Below, one piece after another: positions 59,939-64,000 of a stretch of 64,000 bases of DNA. This DNA is from Tessaracoccus sp. OS52. GTDB lineage: Bacteria > Actinomycetota > Actinomycetes > Propionibacteriales > Propionibacteriaceae. The notes below the pieces were generated by a model. It saw only the letters and a list, made by a program, of their open reading frames with translations, ran no database searches and was not told the origin of the DNA. Within the stretch, counting starts at the first letter, position 1; each line of letters begins with the position of its first letter. Made by a program: the position numbers and the translations under genes. Location: contig NZ_JAJEWM010000001.1 in assembly GCF_020687685.1 (NCBI RefSeq), positions 682,001 to 746,000 on the forward strand. Direction: 5' to 3'.

Positions 59939-60453
59939 GTAGGGACCAAGGGAGCGTCTATACAGCCTTCATCGAGGAACAACTGAAGGCCGAGCTTTCC
60001 AGGCGCACCTCTCTCGACGAGCGCGGTTCCAAGCTCCAGCAGTCAGCGAGCGTCACGGTAGGGCTGTTCGTGGCGGCCCTCGGCATGCTCCTTGGGAAGG
60101 ATCAGCACCTCACCGGCGGCGGGCTCACGATGTTCGTTGTGACCGTCGCGCTCCTCGTCGTATCTTTCCTCGGTGGCGTCGTGACCACGGTCCTCTTCCG
60201 CTACCGCATGGCGACTCCCTCCACGCTGAAGAAGATGCTGGCCGCCGAGCACTGGATAGATACAGAGATCACGAGCCGCAACTTCGCGGCGTGGCTCAAC
60301 GTCACGACGTTGGAACGGCTCCGGCCGGGAAACAACGTCAAGGCACTCGCTCTGACTTGCGGCATCGTGGCGCAAGGCTTGGGTGTGATTGCAGGCGTGA
60401 TCACCTTCGGCCTCGTGGCGGCAGGCCTCCTCTGGACACCTGCTGTCCCGTGA
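59935..60453 (+). CDS. Three-helix membrane protein, 2TM-effector-like
   Basis: A 172 aa membrane protein. The N-terminal cytoplasmic helix (VYTAFIEEQLKAELSRRTSL and DERGSKLQQ) leads into helix 1 (SASVTVGLFVAALGMLLG, about 38-55) and helix 2 (LTMFVVTVALLVVSFLGGVV, 62-84). A cytoplasmic amphipathic segment follows, then a C-terminal hydrophobic stretch (LALTCGIVAQGLGVIAGVIT, about 138-165). This resembles widespread actinobacterial proteins close to the SLATT/Pycsar-effector type, but I cannot assign it with certainty. The GTG start overlaps the preceding stop. It is the only membrane protein of the cassette. Confidence 0.7.
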   Translation: MSRDQGSVYTAFIEEQLKAELSRRTSLDERGSKLQQSASVTVGLFVAALGMLLGKDQHLTGGGLTMFVVTVALLVVSFLGGVVTTVLFRYRMATPSTLKKMLAAEHWIDTEITSRNFAAWLNVTTLERLRPGNNVKALALTCGIVAQGLGVIAGVITFGLVAAGLLWTPAVP

Positions 60454-60723
60454 GAAGGATGCTGACTTGAGGACACCTCCAATGCGGTTCAGATTGATCA
60501 TGTGGTCGCATTGTCCGATGCGTGGCAGAAGGGTGCTCAGCAGCTCACGATCGAGACTCGGACCCTGTTCGCTAATGACCCTGTCAACCTGCTCGCGGTC
60601 GACGGTCGGCAGAATGCGTGCCAAGGGCGATGGTGATGCTGCAACCTGGCTGCCGCCTAACAAGGCCTTCAGGTGCGAAACGTCGCCCGGCAGGTGGCGG
60701 TCAAGCACAGGTACCAGTTGTGG

Positions 60724-61061
60724 ATGACCCGAGCCGAGCACGACGCTGTCGAACGCATTCTCCGGACCTGCCCGAGCCAGACCGTTCCCGGCAGTGACAC
60801 GGCTGTGACGACGATCATCAGCTCTTCCCCATCACCAACTACTCCGTCCCCGGCAGAGGCGGAGGTGTCTGCTTCACCGGAGGTGCCGCTGGCTCCGGCA
60901 TCGACTGCCGTGGAGCCGGTTGAGGAGGAAGATCCTGTCCGGAGTGTTTACTTCGGGGACTGTAAGGCCGCGAGGGCCGCGGGCGCGGCACCGAGTTCCG
61001 TGGAGATCCCGGGTACCGGAGTGGGTTGGATCGCGATGGGGATGGCGTCGCCTGCGAGTGA
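60724..61061 (+). pseudogene. Excalibur calcium-binding domain protein, frameshifted
   Basis: The first frame (ATG at 60724) gives a Ser/Pro-rich region and then SVYFGDCKAARAAGAAP, the first half of an Excalibur domain. The second half, RGDPGYRSGLDRDGDGVACE with a stop at 61059-61061, is in another frame starting at 60999. One base is missing near 60993-60996 compared with the family. The normal signal peptide is also missing at the N-terminus. The 270 bp upstream, 60454-60723, contain no gene that I trust, only one weak minus-strand frame. From 61062 to 61360 I see nothing. Confidence 0.75.
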
Positions 61062-61360
61062 CGACGCCTCAGATGCGAGGAGACTGCGGGACCGGATCTG
61101 ACGACCGGAGCCTTCCCCGGGGAGGAGTGGCACGCTTTGGCCCACCTTGTCCGCTGTCCCCTTGGGAGCCGGGTTCACTGTTTTGGTGCGCCACATTGAT
61201 CGCGGGGTGGGCCATTTGTTGGCATGGTGAGCTTCGGCCAAGTCCTCGTTCGGGTGTTCGGCGAGATACCGCGCCGGCTGGTGCCTTACGCGAATGGTGG
61301 GTGTTCCAGGCCTTCGCAGTCCGGGCACTTGCTTGCACCTGTTGTGGGAGGGTTGGGGCG

Positions 61361-61588
61361 ATGAGGGCGCCGGGGTCGTCGGCGGGTCGCTCGCGCCGGT
61401 GGGCGACGTTGAAGGAGGCGGCTCAGTATGTGTGCTGCCATCCGAAGACGATCACTCGTCGTTTCAGTGACGGCACGCTCAGTCGCTACCGGATGGGACG
61501 TCGGGTGCTGGTGGATCTGGACGAGTTGGATGCCGTGATGGAGTCGAGTGCGGTCAGGCTCACGATGAACCGCCGCCCAAGGTGGTGA
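61361..61588 (+). CDS. Helix-turn-helix / excisionase-like DNA-binding protein
   Basis: A 75 aa protein with a MerR/Xis-like HTH of the HTH_17 type: ATLKEAAQYVCCHPKTITRR at about 15-34, then FSDGTLSRYRMGRRVLVDLDELDAVM. The basic N-terminus is RAPGSSAGRSRRW. Such proteins control excision of integrated elements or element transcription. The ATG at 61361 lies about 8 nt after a GGGAGGG site. The position inside the element supports a directionality factor or regulator role, although it is far from the integrase. Confidence 0.75.
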   Translation: MRAPGSSAGRSRRWATLKEAAQYVCCHPKTITRRFSDGTLSRYRMGRRVLVDLDELDAVMESSAVRLTMNRRPRW

Positions 61589-61854
61589 CGAAGGAAGCGG
61601 ACCGGGATCATCCGGCGCCGGACAAACTTCCGACGGAAGCGGGTGGCAGGCCCGGGGTGACCCTGTGGGGTTCTATCATTCTGCAACGACTGTCAGTGGT
61701 TGACTGGCAGCCGCGGTAGGGGTCTCCAACAACTGCACCGCCGTCGGCTGGGAAGTCCGGACACCGGGGAGCACAGAAGCTCACCGTGGCCGAGTTGCTG
61801 TCGGTGATCCCCACCCTTCTTGTTTGGGATTTGCACCCAGGTTGTGGGTGTACC

Positions 61855-61876
61855 GGCGCAAAAGCTGTTTTGCGCC
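61855..61876. promoter_or_regulatory. Perfect 9 bp inverted repeat upstream of SAF gene
   Basis: GGCGCAAAA pairs with TTTTGCGCC around the loop GCTG. It ends 36 bp before the start codon at 61913. It could be an operator or a leader hairpin. The rest of the 324 bp gap from 61589 contains no gene that I can see. Confidence 0.55.
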
Positions 61877-61912
61877 ACAGGGACTCTCCGGCGGGCCATA
61901 GGGGATATGGGC

Positions 61913-62620
61913 ATGACGAACGCGACGGCCACCCACCCACCGCAGGAACGCGCCCTCCTCACGCCGGTCGCGGCGCGGCCGCAGCGGCGGCCGTTGCTGA
62001 TCGTGGCGTCGGTGTTGCTGGTGCTTCTGGGCGCGGCCGGTGGGGCGTTGGCTTGGTTCTCGATCGGCACAGCGGTGGAGGCCGTGGTGGCACGCGCCGC
62101 GATTGAACGCGGGCAGGTGCTTGCGGCCGATGACTTTGTGGTTGTCCAGGTCAACCCCGACCCGCAGCTGCAGCTGCTCCCACCGGAGCGGATCCCGGAC
62201 CTGCTGGGCAAGCGGGCTGCCCACGACGTCGCGGCTGGTGGACTGGTTCCAGGTTCGGTCGCCGTAGATGAGTTGCTGCCACCTGCGGGGGAGACAGTCA
62301 TCGGTTTGTCCCTGGGGCCCGGGTTCCACCCTGGGTTGGAGTTGTTGGTTGGCGACGAGGTGCGGATCGTGCTGGTGGAGCCGAGCTATGCCTGCGCCGC
62401 GGCACCTGTGAGTGATGGCGCGGCTGAGACCGCCGCCCCGGCCAGCGATTGCATCGGAGATGCTCTCACGGTGCCGGGTCGGGTGGTGTCGGTGTCGCAG
62501 GATCCGGCGAGTTCGCAGTTGTTCCTTGGCGTTCAGGTGAAGCAGGAGGCGGCGGGGTTGGCTGCTTCCGCGGCGGCGTTGGGGAAGGCTGCGGTGGTGC
62601 TGGAGAGCAGGGAGCGCTGA
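61913..62620 (+). CDS. SAF-domain protein (CpaB/RcpC-like), Tad-type secretion cluster
   Basis: A 235 aa membrane-anchored protein. The N-terminal helix is at about 23-48 (LLIVASVLLVLLGAAGGALAWF). The SAF domain follows (AAIERGQVLAADDFVVVQVN and LLGKRAAHDVAAGGLVPGSVAV), and a C-terminal beta domain ends in VVLESRER. CpaB-like proteins help assemble Flp/Tad pili. Here it heads a cluster with a MinD/ParA-like ATPase and a CpaF/TadA ATPase. An AGGGG site 8 nt upstream supports the ATG at 61913; an ATG at 61907 is possible. Confidence 0.8.
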   Translation: MTNATATHPPQERALLTPVAARPQRRPLLIVASVLLVLLGAAGGALAWFSIGTAVEAVVARAAIERGQVLAADDFVVVQVNPDPQLQLLPPERIPDLLGKRAAHDVAAGGLVPGSVAVDELLPPAGETVIGLSLGPGFHPGLELLVGDEVRIVLVEPSYACAAAPVSDGAAETAAPASDCIGDALTVPGRVVSVSQDPASSQLFLGVQVKQEAAGLAASAAALGKAAVVLESRER

Positions 62621-62623
62621 ACT

Positions 62624-63382
62624 GTGGCCATCCTGGTGCTGGCGTCTGCCTCCGGGTCACCGGGGGTGACGACTACTGCGGTGGGGTTGGCACTGCAGTG
62701 GGGACGGCAAGTGCTGCTGGTGGAGGCCGACCCGGTCGGGGGATCTGCGATCCTGGCCGGGCACTACCGGGGTGGGGTGGCCAACCCGGGCACGTTGGTG
62801 GACTTGTGGGTGGCGCAGCGCCAGGGCCGGCTGCCGGAACTGTTGACCGAGTCGGTGCTCAGGATGGGGGAGTTGGTCGACTTCATCCCCGGCCCTGCCG
62901 GCGCAGCGCAGGCAGCCTCCATAAGCGGTTTGTGGCCAGCGCTGGCATACGAACTCAGAGGCCTGCAGACACTCGGGGTGGATGTGATCATCGACTACGG
63001 CCGCATCGGCCATGCTTGTTCTGCGGTCCCGTTGTTGAAGGTGGCCGACCAGGTGCTGGTGGTGATGCGCGCCGACTTGGTGAGCGTCGCTGCGGTGGCG
63101 GCGATGACCGAGTTGCCAACGCAGGTACCGGCGGCGGCCGCGGTGATCGGCGCCGGACGGCCCAGCTGCTACAGCGCCGCTGCGATCGGGAATGCGCTGA
63201 AGCTGCCGGTGGAGGTGGAGCTGCCTTGGGAACCACGGGAGGCGACGGTCCTGAGCCACGGAACCCTGGAGGGCAAGGGAATGTTGGGGCGGCCTCGGCA
63301 GCTGCTGCGGCAGCAGTTTCGAACTGTGGCGCAGGGCCTGCAGTGGCGCGCGGAGCAGCGGCGGGAGGAACTCAATGTCTGA
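62624..63382 (+). CDS. MinD/ParA-like ATPase with degenerate P-loop (TadZ-like)
   Basis: A 252 aa protein of the SIMIBI fold. The P-loop reads ASGSPGVTTTAVGLAL, where the usual KGGVGKT is changed: both lysines are missing. The segment VLLVEADPVGGSAILAG is the usual switch region, and DVIIDYGRIGH matches the switch II region. TadZ/CpaE proteins of Tad loci often have weak P-loops and act as polar localisers. The start is a GTG at 62624, 3 bp after the SAF gene. Its stop overlaps the next gene by 8 bp. It probably localises the CpaF-type motor, whether or not it hydrolyses ATP. Confidence 0.78.
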   Translation: MAILVLASASGSPGVTTTAVGLALQWGRQVLLVEADPVGGSAILAGHYRGGVANPGTLVDLWVAQRQGRLPELLTESVLRMGELVDFIPGPAGAAQAASISGLWPALAYELRGLQTLGVDVIIDYGRIGHACSAVPLLKVADQVLVVMRADLVSVAAVAAMTELPTQVPAAAAVIGAGRPSCYSAAAIGNALKLPVEVELPWEPREATVLSHGTLEGKGMLGRPRQLLRQQFRTVAQGLQWRAEQRREELNV

Positions 63383-64000
63383 CCAGACGATGGATGCTGC
63401 CGACTTGGCCGCGCTACCCCTGTTCCGCACCGAACTGCCCGGCCGGCGCAGAGGCACATTCTCTATGAACCCAGAGCCCGCCCCGCCCGTGGCCGCGCAG
63501 CCACCGCCCGCACCCACGGGTCGGCAGGAGTTGCGTCCTCGGGTGTCTCGGACCGTCACCGGACCGGTGGACTGGGGGCTGGTGGACTCGTTGCGGGAGC
63601 AGGTCTCCGACGAACTCGCCCAGCGTGATCTCACCGGTGATGTGGATCGGGAAGCGGTCGGGCGGGAGGTCATCTCGGAGGTGCTCTCCAGGGAGTCCCG
63701 GGCGGCCACCAGCAACGGTCAGGAAACGTGGACGCTGCAGCAGCAGACCCGGCTGGCCGCAGCCTTGTTCGATTCGGTGTTCGGGCTCGGCCGATTGCAG
63801 CCCTACCTGGATGACGATGGGTTGGAGAACATCATCATCTCCGGCCACGACAACGTCCTGCTCGAGCGCGCCGACGGCAGCCTCGTCCCCGGTGACCCGG
63901 TCGCGGACTCCGACGAGGACCTGATCCGCTACCTCCAGTTTGTCGCCTCCCACCAGCCCCGGCCGCGGCAGTTCAGCGAGACCGACTCCAAACTCCACCT
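63375..64000 (+). CDS. CpaF/TadA-family secretion ATPase, cut by window end
   Basis: The first 208 codons are visible. The N-terminal 45 residues are a Pro/Ala-rich leader. After it come DWGLVDSLREQVSDELAQRD and the CpaF N-terminal domain (QQTRLAAALFDSVFGLGRLQPYLDDDGLENIIISGHDNVLLER). The Walker boxes lie beyond the window. The ATG at 63375 overlaps the preceding stop by 8 bp. CpaF/TadA drives assembly of type IVc pili or related secretion systems. Confidence 0.85.
   Translation, partial: MSDQTMDAADLAALPLFRTELPGRRRGTFSMNPEPAPPVAAQPPPAPTGRQELRPRVSRTVTGPVDWGLVDSLREQVSDELAQRDLTGDVDREAVGREVISEVLSRESRAATSNGQETWTLQQQTRLAAALFDSVFGLGRLQPYLDDDGLENIIISGHDNVLLERADGSLVPGDPVADSDEDLIRYLQFVASHQPRPRQFSETDSKLH

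Noticed and set aside
60460-60741. Minus-strand frame (GTG at 60741) that reads on into the three-helix membrane gene
   Set aside because: No family is recognised, it runs antisense through a well-supported gene, and no stop is found at a sensible place. It could be a fragment, but the evidence is too thin.

Overview
This 64 kb window is high-GC DNA with short intergenic spaces, many GTG/TTG starts and frequent ATGA/GTGA gene overlaps. It looks like an actinobacterial chromosome. Characteristic pairings (lhr with nei, rpiB with a second nei, a SigK/RskA-type sigma/anti-sigma pair, pyrR-pyrB-pyrC, and an Eis-like acetyltransferase) fit that phylum. Propionibacteriaceae is my best guess, but no rRNA or other phylogenetic marker is present to prove it.

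Layout. 1-2.4 kb: 3' part of an ettA-type ABC-F gene, then a small GIY-YIG nuclease gene set between two clusters of palindromic repeats in opposite orientation. 2.4-8.4 kb: an FAD/Fe-S dehydrogenase with a MarR regulator, a long-chain acyl-CoA synthetase and a double-hotdog thioesterase. 8.4-29 kb: a large L-arabinose/arabinan locus. It holds araB divergent from araD-araA-araR, two GH51 arabinofuranosidases, three GH43 enzymes (one secreted, one lipoprotein, one cytoplasmic), an ABC sugar importer without its own ATPase, a DUF624 protein and a second LacI regulator. A SUKH-like gene and a sirtuin gene sit inside this locus. At 27.2-27.7 kb, between the DUF624 gene and the LacI gene, is a four-copy array of about 155 bp units rich in the octamer GCTGGTGG. 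29-30 kb: an exported protein with two Ltp-type domains. 30-36.7 kb: nei, lhr, and an anti-sigma/sigma pair. 36.8-45 kb: a DUF4397 surface protein, gnd, pyrC-pyrB-pyrR, a small membrane protein and pepN. 45-57 kb: ligA, an eis-like gene, rpiB, a 58-codon ORF, a second nei, a ZnF-UBP protein, a GH65 phosphorylase operon, an aldo/keto reductase and a GDSL lipoprotein.

From about 57.2 kb to the right edge the character changes to an integrated mobile element. A 23 bp copy of a tRNA-Pro 3' end precedes a tyrosine integrase. After it come a truncated IS110 transposase, a three-gene cassette (two paralogous small proline-rich proteins and a three-helix membrane protein), a frameshifted Excalibur-domain gene, a HTH/excisionase-like protein, and the start of a Tad-like secretion cluster (SAF protein, degenerate MinD/ParA-like ATPase, CpaF/TadA ATPase cut by the window end).

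How it works together. Extracellular arabinan is probably cut by the secreted and lipid-anchored GH43 enzymes. Oligomers are imported by the ABC permeases, which must use an ATPase encoded elsewhere, and trimmed inside by the GH51 and cytoplasmic GH43 enzymes. L-arabinose then passes through AraA, AraB and AraD to xylulose 5-phosphate. Two operator classes, one resembling ATGTGAGCG/TTCACAT and one centred on ATCGAT, match the two LacI-type regulators. The element at the right edge is the part most likely to hold undescribed biology.
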